From contig CALIDR010000316.1 of assembly GCA_938022295.1 (NCBI GenBank), positions 1 through 15,914 on the forward strand: 15,914 nucleotides of DNA, given 5' to 3'. The DNA comes from an uncultured Burkholderiaceae bacterium. GTDB taxonomy: Bacteria > Pseudomonadota > Gammaproteobacteria > Burkholderiales > Burkholderiaceae_C. Positions 1-6,283 of the stretch are shown here, piece by piece. The notes under the pieces were generated by a model. That model was not told the DNA's origin. It saw only the letters and a list, made by a program, of their open reading frames with translations, and did not search any database. Positions within the stretch are counted from its first letter, which is position 1. Each line of letters begins with the position of its first letter. The position numbers were made by a program, and so were the translations under genes.

Positions 1-8
1 GTCCCCGC

Positions 9-99
9 GGAGGGATGGATGAGTGGTTTAAGTCGCACGCCTGGAAAGCGTGTGTGGGTCAAAAGCCCACCGCGGGTTCGAATCCCGCTCCCTCCGCCA
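9..99 (+). tRNA. tRNA-Ser with anticodon GGA, CCA end encoded
   Basis: A full class II tRNA can be folded by eye. The 7-bp acceptor stem pairs GGAGGGA (9-15) with TCCCTCC (89-95), followed by G96 and an encoded CCA (97-99). The anticodon stem CACGC/GCGTG encloses the loop CTGGAAA, so the anticodon is GGA and it reads UCC/UCU serine codons. The long variable arm (TGGG...CCCA) is typical of tRNA-Ser, and the T-arm carries GGTTCGAATCC. Only eight bases precede it, so its promoter lies outside the window. Serine tRNA 3' ends are common integration sites, but I found no second copy of the 3' end downstream. Confidence 0.97.
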
Positions 100-372
100 G
101 CGACCCGCTCTGTCAGGCGTACGGCAAGACTCGCCTCGGCCCCGCGGGTGCGCGGACCCCAGCCTATCCCCTACCCTGCAGCGACGGTTGCAGACGCAGG
201 TGTTGTAGCGGGCGCCGTCGCGTTCGGGCTCCGACAGCGGCATACCGAGCCGACATCCTGTCTAGGCGACGAAGAATCGGTCGTTGGTGGGCCCCCATCG
301 CAGGCACCCCCGGCGGCCGACGATGCGCTGCTGTCGGTCGGCTCGGCTATCGCTGCTTCTCCATCGGTATAG

Positions 373-395
373 CCTGGCGGCCACATGCCGCCAGG
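373..395. repeat. Perfect 9-bp inverted repeat with 5-base loop
   Basis: CCTGGCGGC (373-381) is the exact reverse complement of GCCGCCAGG (387-395), with the loop CACAT between them. It would form a stable RNA hairpin in either direction. No run of T follows on either strand, so it is not a classic intrinsic terminator. It may be a protein-binding palindrome, or part of a structured RNA or transcript end in the gene-free stretch after the tRNA. Confidence 0.6.
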
Positions 396-489
396 TGCAA
401 GGCCACATCGCGCGGCCAACTTCGCCGGTGGGTAGCGTTTCGCCGAGCGGGCACGACGATGACCATCGTCGCGGCATGGGCGATCGGCG

Positions 490-523
490 GTCGGCCGAAA
501 CCGTCGGCCGAAACAGGTTGACA
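490..523 (+). promoter_or_regulatory. Possible control site: 12-bp direct repeat plus TTGACA
   Basis: GTCGGCCGAAAC occurs twice, at 490-501 and 503-514, with a 13-base period. Three bases after the second copy is a perfect -35-like hexamer TTGACA (518-523). No convincing -10 hexamer stands 16-18 bases further on (bases 540-547 read CGAAGCTG), so a sigma-70 promoter is not established. The repeated half-sites next to a -35 element and upstream of the first cassette gene make an activator or repressor site plausible. The assignment is inference. Confidence 0.25.
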
Positions 524-573
524 CGCTCCCTGATTCGACCGAAGCTGCGCCGACCTCTCAGGGCATCGTCACC

Positions 574-1167
574 ATGGCCGCATTGCCTAAGCCGATCGGG
601 ATCGACGCAACGCTCGTCGCCATTGCCACTGGCATCGGTCACGCGGCCAAGCTGTTGCCCGATCTCTCGCGCTCGGTCGTCGGCGCCGTTGCGGTCAAGA
701 CCGCGCGCGTTCGCATCGAGTTCGACATGGCTCGCACTGCGGAGAAGTCAACGAGCGGGGTCGAACTGGGCGTGCGGACCTTTGCCGTCACCGCAGGCAG
801 GATCGGCGAGACGACGACCAGCCGCGCATCGAACCACGGCGTCATCGACCTGGAGATCGTTGCCGTCGCCGAGACCACCGCGCCGCCTGATCGCGCGCCG
901 CCTCTGCCCCCGGGCGGCAAACAGCGCGAAGTCATCGCCCACGCCATCGACCTGCTCAAGATGCCGGCCACGACTGAGCGTTTGTCCGACGCCGACCGCA
1001 AGGTAGTCGACGAACTCGTCGCTCAGGCCGAGGCGGCGCTGGCCGATGGCAACCTCGCAGTGGCTGCAGCGGCCATCGCCGAGATCGAGCGACTGTTCAC
1101 CTCGCGGGAGTCGCCGCAGCCTGCGCCCGCCACACCAGCGCGCCGCCAGCGCAAGAGGAGCCGCTGA
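574..1167 (+). CDS. Uncharacterised protein with Trypco2-like helix/beta module and basic tail
   Basis: 197 aa, function unknown. An N-terminal helix-prone segment (residues 11-30) precedes a beta-rich core (about 42-100): the strand KTARVRIEF, a variable stretch, then VRTFAVTAG and a strand around VIDLEIVAV. From memory this order recalls Trypco2, a small domain found next to trypsin-like proteases and NTPases in bacterial conflict systems; no profile search was possible. A proline-rich linker (101-115) leads to a predicted helical hairpin (116-178) and a strongly basic end (RRQRKRSR) that could bind nucleic acid or an acidic surface. There is no signal peptide or membrane segment, so it is probably cytoplasmic. 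The start at 574 was chosen because the helix begins soon after it; the ribosome-binding site is weak. The stop overlaps the next start (TGATG). GC is lower than in the housekeeping genes (39 of 60 in a counted sample, 601-660). Confidence 0.75.
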   Translation: MAALPKPIGIDATLVAIATGIGHAAKLLPDLSRSVVGAVAVKTARVRIEFDMARTAEKSTSGVELGVRTFAVTAGRIGETTTSRASNHGVIDLEIVAVAETTAPPDRAPPLPPGGKQREVIAHAIDLLKMPATTERLSDADRKVVDELVAQAEAALADGNLAVAAAAIAEIERLFTSRESPQPAPATPARRQRKRSR

Positions 1168-1580
1168 TGGCCAAGGTCCAGGTCAACCCGAAGCAGTTCA
1201 TGGACTCGCATGTGCGGCCCGTGTGCAGGCGGTGGGACGGCTCGAATCCACTCAAGCCGGCGCAAAGCGCCTACGACGCGCTCATGGTTCTTATCGGCGG
1301 CGCCCTCGACTTCACATTGACGGTCGACCTGCCAGAGGTGTCGCTGCCCGGCCATGCGGCCTCGCCACCGCCGGTCGCCTTTCCGGCGGCCGCGGTGGAT
1401 CCGACCCAGGCACTCAACGACATCGCGCGCGCCATCAAGGAAGCCGAGAAGACGCTGCTCGGCGAGAACCTGTCGATCCATAACGCCTCGGTCGACGTGC
1501 AGCTGAGCGTCGACGTCGGTGGTGTCGCCGGCGCGACCGCGAACTTCAACCTGCAGATCGGTCCGGTGCCCACCGACTGA
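1167..1580 (+). CDS. Uncharacterised small protein, second gene of the cassette
   Basis: 137 aa, not recognised. Its ATG overlaps the stop of the preceding gene by one base and follows a strong ribosome-binding site (AAGAGGAG, 1154-1160), so the two are translationally coupled. The N-terminal part (1-48) has basic and aromatic residues, one cysteine (C20) and a short hydrophobic stretch near 37-47. A first beta-like strand (about 48-60) leads into an alanine/proline-rich linker (61-78). A clear amphipathic helix (79-98) is followed by alternating-pattern strands, ASVDVQLSVDV and TANFNLQIGPV, to the end. The helix-then-strands ending resembles the modules in the flanking genes but lacks their middle loop motif. 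No signal peptide is seen. Low GC (37 of 60 in the sample 1441-1500) and tight packing tie it to its neighbours. Confidence 0.75.
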   Translation: MAKVQVNPKQFMDSHVRPVCRRWDGSNPLKPAQSAYDALMVLIGGALDFTLTVDLPEVSLPGHAASPPPVAFPAAAVDPTQALNDIARAIKEAEKTLLGENLSIHNASVDVQLSVDVGGVAGATANFNLQIGPVPTD

Positions 1581-1606
1581 TCGCGCCATCCCGAAGGAGC
1601 ATTGCC

Positions 1607-2062
1607 ATGGCCTTGTCCACTGCCGTTTCGGTCGCCTCGTTCACGGTCGTGCTCAATCAGAGCTTCGCGGCGGTGGCTGCTTCGAGTCTGGTGCCGGCCA
1701 CTTTCGTCACGTTGGCCCGCCTGGCCAAGCAGGCCGCTGGCGCAGCGGGCTCGGGATCGGGAGCCGCCCCAGCATCCGCGGGACTGGTCGCCGGGCTCGT
1801 GCCCGGCGGCACGGAACTGGTCAAAGCACTGCAGGAAGCCGCCAAGTCGATCAACGACATCGACGTGCTGGTGCCCAAGACGGCGAAGATCAGTGCCACT
1901 TTCGAGTTCGAAGGCGCCGAGAACTACTCTGCAGCCATGCAAGCCGGGGCCGCGATCAACGTCGTCTCGGTCAACGCCGGATACTCGGCGATGTACAGCA
2001 CGTCGTCGAAGAATCGAATCCAGCTCGACGTCGATTTCGTGTCGGTCAACTACACGCTCTGA
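1607..2062 (+). CDS. Uncharacterised protein, third gene of the cassette, related to the first
   Basis: 151 aa, function unknown. A good ribosome-binding site (AAGGAG, 1594-1599) sits 7 bases before the ATG. The N-terminus (1-45) is hydrophobic and alanine/valine-rich but lacks the early basic residues of a normal signal peptide; a Gly/Ala/Ser linker (44-60) follows. A helix (68-82) leads into strands that align with the first cassette gene: KTAKISATFEF (91-101) against KTARVRIEFDM, then NAGYS against TAGRI, and NRIQLDVDFVSV (136-147) against NHGVIDLEIVAV. I infer that both genes carry the same small domain. The protein ends right after the last strand, without the helical tail of the first gene. 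It lies 26 bases after the second gene, probably in one operon, and converges on glgA with only 17 bases between. Confidence 0.75.
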   Translation: MALSTAVSVASFTVVLNQSFAAVAASSLVPATFVTLARLAKQAAGAAGSGSGAAPASAGLVAGLVPGGTELVKALQEAAKSINDIDVLVPKTAKISATFEFEGAENYSAAMQAGAAINVVSVNAGYSAMYSTSSKNRIQLDVDFVSVNYTL

Positions 2063-2082
2063 GCCCTGCCGAGGCCGGCTCA
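2060..2082. terminator. Inverted repeat spanning the stops of two convergent genes
   Basis: TGAGCC (2060-2065) and GGCTCA (2077-2082) are perfect reverse complements with an 11-base loop. The first TGA is the stop of the third cassette gene; the reverse complement of the last three bases is the stop of glgA. A hairpin here could serve both convergent transcripts, but no T-run follows on either strand. It could also be chance, since two facing TGA stops already supply half of the symmetry. Confidence 0.25.
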
Positions 2083-3564
2083 GCGCATCGACAGCCGCCG
2101 CGGCTTCTCGCGTCGCGACGCGATCGCTTCGCCGTACAGCCCCAGGTATTCGCGTGCGGCAACGGTCCAGGTGAACTCCTGCGCCATCGCGCGGCGCATC
2201 ACGGCCTGCCAGCGCGGCGGGTCGCGGTACAGCGCCATCGCACGCAGCAGCGCGGCCTCGAGCGCGCCGGGCTGCGCCTGGTCGAACACGAAGCCGGTGG
2301 CGCGGTCGTCGGCCAGCGCGGCCTCGTCGGCGTCGACCACGGTGTCGGCCAGCCCGCCGACGCGGCGCACCAGCGGCAGCGTGCCGTAGCGCAGGCCGTA
2401 CATCTGCGTCAGGCCGCAGGGTTCGAAGCGCGACGGCACGACGATCACGTCGGCGCCGGCCACCAGCCGGTGGGCGCGCGGCTCGTCGTAGCCCACGTGC
2501 AGCGCGACCTGCCGCGGGTGCTGCGCGGCAGCGCCGCGCAGCGCGTCCTCGAGCACGCCGTCGCCGGTACCCTGCACCGCGAGCTGGCCGCCGCGCGCGA
2601 GCAGCGCCGGCAGCGCGCCGAGCAGCAGGTCGAGCCCCTTCTGCGACGTCAGGCGGCTGACGACGCCGAACAGCGGCGCGTCGGCGCGCGCGTCGAGCCC
2701 GAACTCGCGCTGCAGCGCCGCCTTGCAGTAGGCCTTGCCGGCGAGCAACGACGCGTCGTAGCGGGCGGCGATCCAGCGGTCGGTGGCGGGGTTCCAGACG
2801 TCGCGGTCGACGCCGTTGAGGATGCCGCGCAGGTCGTGGTGGCGGTCGCGCAGCACGCCGTCGAGGCCGCAGCCGAACTCGGGCGTCGTGATCTCGCGCG
2901 CGTAGGTCGGGCTCACGGTGCTGATGCGGTCGGCGAACAGCAGCCCGGCCTTCATGAACGAGACCTGGCGGTGGAACTCGATGCCGTGCGGCCACAGCGC
3001 CCGGTGCGACAGCCCGAGCAGGCCGAAGTCGCCGATCGGGAACAGCCCCTGGTAGGCGAGGTTGTGGATCGTGAAGACGGTGCCCGCGGCGGTCGGCGGG
3101 TGCGCGGCCACGTAGGCGCAGGCGAGCGCCGCGTGCCAGTCGTGGGCGTGCAGCACGTCGGGCTGCCAGTCGGCGTCGATCTCGCCGGCGGCCAGGTGCG
3201 CGCCGACCCAGCCGAGAAGCGCGAAGCGCTGCAGGTTGTCGGGCCAGTCGTGGCCGTCGGGCCCGAGGTACGGGTTGCCGGCGCGGCGGTACAGGTAGGG
3301 AGCCTCGATCACGTAGGCCGGCAGGTCGCTGCCGTGCAGGCGCCCCTGCACGACTTCGACGCGCGCAGCGTTGAACATCGGCCCGATGCGCGCCACCGTG
3401 CGCGGCGCCGCGAGCGCATCGGCTATCGCCGGCAGCCCCGGCAGCAGCAGCCGCACGTCGGCACCCTCGCGGGCCAGCGCCGGCGGCAGCGCACCGGTGA
3501 CGTCGGCCAGCCCGCCCGTCTTGACCTGCGGGAAGACCTCGGCCGCGACCTGCAGCACCTTCAT
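2080..3564 (-). CDS. glgA: Glycogen synthase (ADP-glucose type)
   Basis: 494 aa, close to the family's usual length (about 480-500). GlgA transfers glucose from ADP-glucose to the non-reducing end of an alpha-1,4-glucan in the cytoplasm. The N-terminal GT5 Rossmann domain opens with AAEVFPQVKTGGLADV (residues 7-22); the KTGGL lysine contacts ADP-glucose. HAHDW lies at 139-143. The C-terminal GT-B domain carries VSRLTSQKGLDLL (302-314) and PSRFEPCGLTQMYGLRYGT (377-395), which hold the catalytic-site Arg, Lys and Glu of the family. The frame stays open far upstream to 4407, but MKVLQVAAEVFP is the canonical N-terminus, and a GGGAGGGA-like ribosome-binding site lies upstream of 3564. It follows glgC by 41 bases on the same strand, so the two are probably one operon. 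No glgB, glgP or glgX is in the window. Confidence 0.96.
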   Translation of the reverse strand: MKVLQVAAEVFPQVKTGGLADVTGALPPALAREGADVRLLLPGLPAIADALAAPRTVARIGPMFNAARVEVVQGRLHGSDLPAYVIEAPYLYRRAGNPYLGPDGHDWPDNLQRFALLGWVGAHLAAGEIDADWQPDVLHAHDWHAALACAYVAAHPPTAAGTVFTIHNLAYQGLFPIGDFGLLGLSHRALWPHGIEFHRQVSFMKAGLLFADRISTVSPTYAREITTPEFGCGLDGVLRDRHHDLRGILNGVDRDVWNPATDRWIAARYDASLLAGKAYCKAALQREFGLDARADAPLFGVVSRLTSQKGLDLLLGALPALLARGGQLAVQGTGDGVLEDALRGAAAQHPRQVALHVGYDEPRAHRLVAGADVIVVPSRFEPCGLTQMYGLRYGTLPLVRRVGGLADTVVDADEAALADDRATGFVFDQAQPGALEAALLRAMALYRDPPRWQAVMRRAMAQEFTWTVAAREYLGLYGEAIASRREKPRRLSMR

Positions 3565-3605
3565 CGCCCGGCGTCCCTCCCCCCAGCGGCGGCGGCCACC
3601 CCCGT

Positions 3606-4880
3606 TCAGCCGGCCTCGCTCAGGCGCTCGAGCATGCGGCGCGTCACGAGCGTGACGCCGTTTTCGGTGCGGTAGAAGCGGCGCGCGTCGTCGGCCGGGT
3701 CCTCGCCGATCACCATGCCTTCGGGGATGCTGCAGCCGCGGTCGACCACGACCTTGTTCAGCCGCGCGTGGCGGCCGACCTCGACGTCGGGCAGCAGCAC
3801 CGACCACTCGACCTTCGAGTACGAGTTCACCCGCACGCTCGAGAACAGCAGCGAGCGGTTGATCAGGCCCGAGATGATGCAGCCGCCGGAGACCATCGAC
3901 TCGATGGCCATGCCGCGCCGGTCCTCGAGGTTGTGGACGAACTTGGCCGGCGGCAGCTGCGGCTGGTAGGTCCAGATCGGCCAGCGGGTGTCGTAGAGGT
4001 TCAGCAGCGGCACCGTCGCCGTGAGGTCGATGTTGGCGTCCCAGTAGGCGTCGATCGTGCCGACGTCGCGCCAGTAAGGCTGCTGGCCCGGCAGCGAGCC
4101 CACGCAGCTCAGGCCGAACGGGTGCGCCACTGCCTCGCGCTGGCGCACGACGTGGGGGATGATGTCCTTGCCGAAGTCGTGGCTGGACTGCGGGTCCGCC
4201 ATGTCGCGGTTGAGCTCGTCGCGCAGGTAGTCGGCGTCGAAGATGTAGATGCCCATGCTCGCCAGGCTGGTGTCGGGGCGCCCGGGCATCGTCGGCGGGT
4301 CGGCCGGCTTCTCGACGAAATCGGTGATCAGGCGGCTGTCGTCGATGGCCATCACGCCGAACGCCGTCGCGTCGGCCTTCGGCACCTCGATGCAGCCCAC
4401 CGTGCACGGGCGGCCGTGCGCGATGTGGTCGGCCAGCATCAGCGCGTAGTTCATCTTGTAGACGTGGTCGCCGGCGAGCACGACGACGTAGTCGGCGTCG
4501 TAGCCGGCGAGGATGTCGTGGTTCTGGTAGACGGCGTCGGCGGTGCCGCGGTACCAGCTCTCCTCGTCGATGCGCTGCTGCGCCGGCAGCAGGTCGACGA
4601 ATTCGTTCATCTCGACCTTCAGGAACGCCCAGCCGCGCTGCAGGTGGCGCAGCAGGCTGTGGCTCTTGTACTGGGTGATCACGCCGATGCGGCGGATGCC
4701 CGAGTTCAGGCAGTTCGACAGCGCGAAGTCGATGATGCGGAACTTGCCGCCGAAGTAGACCGCCGGCTTGGCGCGGCTATCGGTGAGGTTCTTCAGCCGG
4801 CTGCCGCGCCCGCCGGCGAGCACGAGGGCGACGGCACGCTTGGGCAGGTCCAGGCCCGATGCGAGATCGGCGGCGTTCAT
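3606..4880 (-). CDS. glgC: Glucose-1-phosphate adenylyltransferase (ADP-glucose pyrophosphorylase)
   Basis: 424 aa, standard for bacterial GlgC. It makes ADP-glucose and pyrophosphate from ATP and glucose-1-phosphate, the committed and normally allosteric step of glycogen synthesis. The nucleotidyltransferase domain shows LAGGRGSRL (21-29), KPAVYFGGKFRIIDF (38-52, including the activator-region lysine), the WYRGTADAVYQN loop (109-120), LAGDHVYKM with the metal-binding aspartate D138, and FVEKP (188-192) for the glucose-phosphate site. The C-terminal third is a left-handed beta-helix with hexapeptide-like repeats, for example SGGCIISGLINRSLLFSSV. A strong ribosome-binding site (GGAGGAG) lies about 6 bases before the ATG at 4880. 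It is first in the glgC-glgA pair. Allosteric effectors cannot be predicted from the sequence by eye. Confidence 0.97.
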   Translation of the reverse strand: MNAADLASGLDLPKRAVALVLAGGRGSRLKNLTDSRAKPAVYFGGKFRIIDFALSNCLNSGIRRIGVITQYKSHSLLRHLQRGWAFLKVEMNEFVDLLPAQQRIDEESWYRGTADAVYQNHDILAGYDADYVVVLAGDHVYKMNYALMLADHIAHGRPCTVGCIEVPKADATAFGVMAIDDSRLITDFVEKPADPPTMPGRPDTSLASMGIYIFDADYLRDELNRDMADPQSSHDFGKDIIPHVVRQREAVAHPFGLSCVGSLPGQQPYWRDVGTIDAYWDANIDLTATVPLLNLYDTRWPIWTYQPQLPPAKFVHNLEDRRGMAIESMVSGGCIISGLINRSLLFSSVRVNSYSKVEWSVLLPDVEVGRHARLNKVVVDRGCSIPEGMVIGEDPADDARRFYRTENGVTLVTRRMLERLSEAG

Positions 4881-4948
4881 GCAGGTCTCCTCCGGTGGCC
4901 CGCGCCGGGGGCGTCGCGCGGTCGGATGCGAGTTTGCACCAGGTCGAG

Positions 4949-4979
4949 AAAAAGGGCGCCGACCCTGCGATCGGCGCCC
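4949..4979 (-). terminator. Strong intrinsic terminator after the amino-acid-binding protein gene
   Basis: GGGCGCCGA (4954-4962) pairs perfectly with TCGGCGCCC (4971-4979) through an 8-base loop. Read on the minus strand, the 9-bp GC-rich stem is followed at once by TTTTT (4953-4949), the textbook rho-independent form. It lies 23 bases after the stop of the livK-type gene and upstream of glgC, so it separates the two minus-strand units. Confidence 0.88.
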
Positions 4980-5002
4980 CTCGGCGAAACGGTGCGTGAG
5001 GC

Positions 5003-6145
5003 TCAGCGCACGACCGCGAGCTGCTCGCGCTGGCCGCCCTTGTAGGTGAACAGCGTCAGCGCGCCGTTCTTCAGGTCGCCCTTGTTGTCGAACGAGATCG
5101 TGCCGGTCACGCCCTTGTAGCCGTCGGTGGCGGCGAGCACCGGCAGGTACTTGGCGGGGTCGGCCGAGCCGGCCTTGACCATCGCCGCGACCATCACGTT
5201 GACGGCGTCGTAGACGTACGGCGCGTACAGCTGGACGTCGATGCCGAAGCGCTTCTTGTAGTCGGCCTTGAACTTGTCCATGCTGGTCTTGAACTCGCCC
5301 TCGACGCCGCCGGCCTCGGCGCAGATGACCTGGCCGTCGCCCATCGTGCCGGCCGCGAGCTTGGGCAGCTCGCCGGTGCAGATGCCGTCGCCGCCGACGA
5401 ACTTGGCGTTGATGCCGAGCTGCTTCATCTGGCGCAGCATCGGGCCGGCCACCGCGTCCATGCCGCCGAAGAAGACGACGTCGGGGTTCTTGGCCTTGAT
5501 GCTGGTCAGGATGGCCGTGAAGTCGGTGGCCTTGTCGTTCGTGAACTCGCGCGCCACCGTGGTGCCGCCGGCGGCCTTGACGCCCTTCTCGAACTCGTCG
5601 GCCACGCCCTGGCCGTAGGCCGTGCGGTCGTCGATCACGGCGATGCTCTTGCCCTTGAGCTGGGTCACCGCATACTTGCCGAGCGTGCCGCCGAGGTGCA
5701 CGTCGTCGGCCACCATCCGGAACGCCGTCTTGTAGCCCTGGCGGGTGTAGCGCGGGTTGGTCGCCGACGGCGAGATCTGCGGGATGCCCGCGTCGTGATA
5801 GATCTTCGACGCCGGGATCGTGGTGCCCGAGTTCAGGTGCCCGACGACGCCGTTGACCCTGCTGTCGACGAGCTTCTGCGCCGCCGCCGTGCCCTGCTTA
5901 GGGTCGGCCGCGTCGTCCTCGGCGAGGAGCTGGAACGTGGCCTTGCGCCCGCCGATCGTGACGCCCTTGGCGTTCAGTTCCTCGATCGCCATGCGCGCGC
6001 CGTTCTCGTTGTCCTTGCCGAGGTGGGCGATGCCGCCGCTGGTCGGCCCGACGTGGCCGATGCGAACGACCAGGTCCTGCGCCGAGACGGCGCCGGCGAA
6101 CGCGAGCGCGGCCGACGCCGCGAGCAGTTTGGCTTTCAGGTGCAT
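5003..6145 (-). CDS. Branched-chain amino-acid ABC transporter substrate-binding protein (LivK family)
   Basis: 380 aa periplasmic binding protein of the Leu/Ile/Val (type I fold, Peripla_BP_6) family. A clear Sec signal peptide has two early lysines (K4, K6), a hydrophobic alanine/leucine core and a cleavage motif VSA at 20-22. The mature start (VRIGHVGPTSGG) is typical. Family landmarks follow: LGKDNENGARMAIEELNAKG, LAEDDAADPKQGTAAAQKLV, GHLNSGTTIPASKIY with the ligand-contacting serine/threonine loop, SPSATNP, and YAPYVYDAVNVM near the C-terminus. GGAGG stands 6 bases before the ATG at 6145. It has its own terminator and no livHMGF permease or ATPase genes beside it, so it must use a transporter encoded elsewhere. 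The ligand cannot be fixed from sequence: family members bind Leu, Ile and Val but also other amino acids, amides or aromatic acids. Confidence 0.93.
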   Translation of the reverse strand: MHLKAKLLAASAALAFAGAVSAQDLVVRIGHVGPTSGGIAHLGKDNENGARMAIEELNAKGVTIGGRKATFQLLAEDDAADPKQGTAAAQKLVDSRVNGVVGHLNSGTTIPASKIYHDAGIPQISPSATNPRYTRQGYKTAFRMVADDVHLGGTLGKYAVTQLKGKSIAVIDDRTAYGQGVADEFEKGVKAAGGTTVAREFTNDKATDFTAILTSIKAKNPDVVFFGGMDAVAGPMLRQMKQLGINAKFVGGDGICTGELPKLAAGTMGDGQVICAEAGGVEGEFKTSMDKFKADYKKRFGIDVQLYAPYVYDAVNVMVAAMVKAGSADPAKYLPVLAATDGYKGVTGTISFDNKGDLKNGALTLFTYKGGQREQLAVVR

Positions 6146-6283
6146 GCGAAACCTCCGATGGATGACCGAAACGGAAACGGAAGGGGAAAGGACAAGCGGC
6201 GGAAGATACCCGAAATCGTCTGCCCGTCCGGAGCGGGTGATTGCGGATGCACCGCGGTCCGGCGGCCGCGCCGGAGGCCGCGG
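6146..6283. other. Intergenic region with GC-rich hairpin and purine-rich tract
   Basis: Between two minus-strand genes. Right after the stop at 6284, CCGCGG and TCCGG (6252-6262) pair with CCGGA and CCGCGG (6271-6275, 6278-6283) with a two-base bulge; no T-run follows, so termination is uncertain. Further on, bases 6166-6205 of the plus strand are almost all purines, with short repeats of ACGGAA, which makes a pyrimidine-rich leader for the binding-protein gene. The promoter of that gene should lie here, but I see no convincing -35/-10 pair. Confidence 0.4.

Larger units (their letters stand above)
100..573. other. 474-bp stretch without a defensible gene
   Basis: No frame here gives a protein I recognise. 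The open frames that cross it begin inside the tRNA or are arginine/proline-rich shadows typical of GC-rich DNA. It contains a perfect 9-bp inverted repeat (373-395), a 12-bp direct repeat (490-501 and 503-514) and a consensus TTGACA (518-523) about 50 bases before the next start codon. It probably holds the end of the tRNA transcript and the control region of the cassette that follows. A decayed gene or a small RNA cannot be excluded by eye. Confidence 0.6.

Noticed and set aside
28..243. Minus-strand open frame ending with an RERDSNPR-type peptide
   Set aside because: That peptide is the antisense translation of the tRNA T-arm, a well-known spurious gene product. No coding signal outside the tRNA supports it.
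9..2082. Search for a duplicated tRNA-Ser 3' end that would mark an attachment site
   Set aside because: I saw no second copy of the T-arm/acceptor sequence between the tRNA and glgA, and no integrase, so an integrated island with intact att sites is not supported.
1519..3675. 718-aa plus-strand open frame
   Set aside because: It runs antisense through glgA and is rich in Arg, Ala, Val and Gln, the usual shadow of a high-GC gene. The real genes on both strands explain this DNA.
3565..4407. In-frame upstream extension of glgA on the minus strand
   Set aside because: The extension overlaps glgC in another frame and resembles no protein. The canonical GlgA N-terminus begins at 3564.
3768..5045. 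425-aa plus-strand open frame
   Set aside because: It is antisense to glgC, which has all its catalytic motifs on the minus strand.
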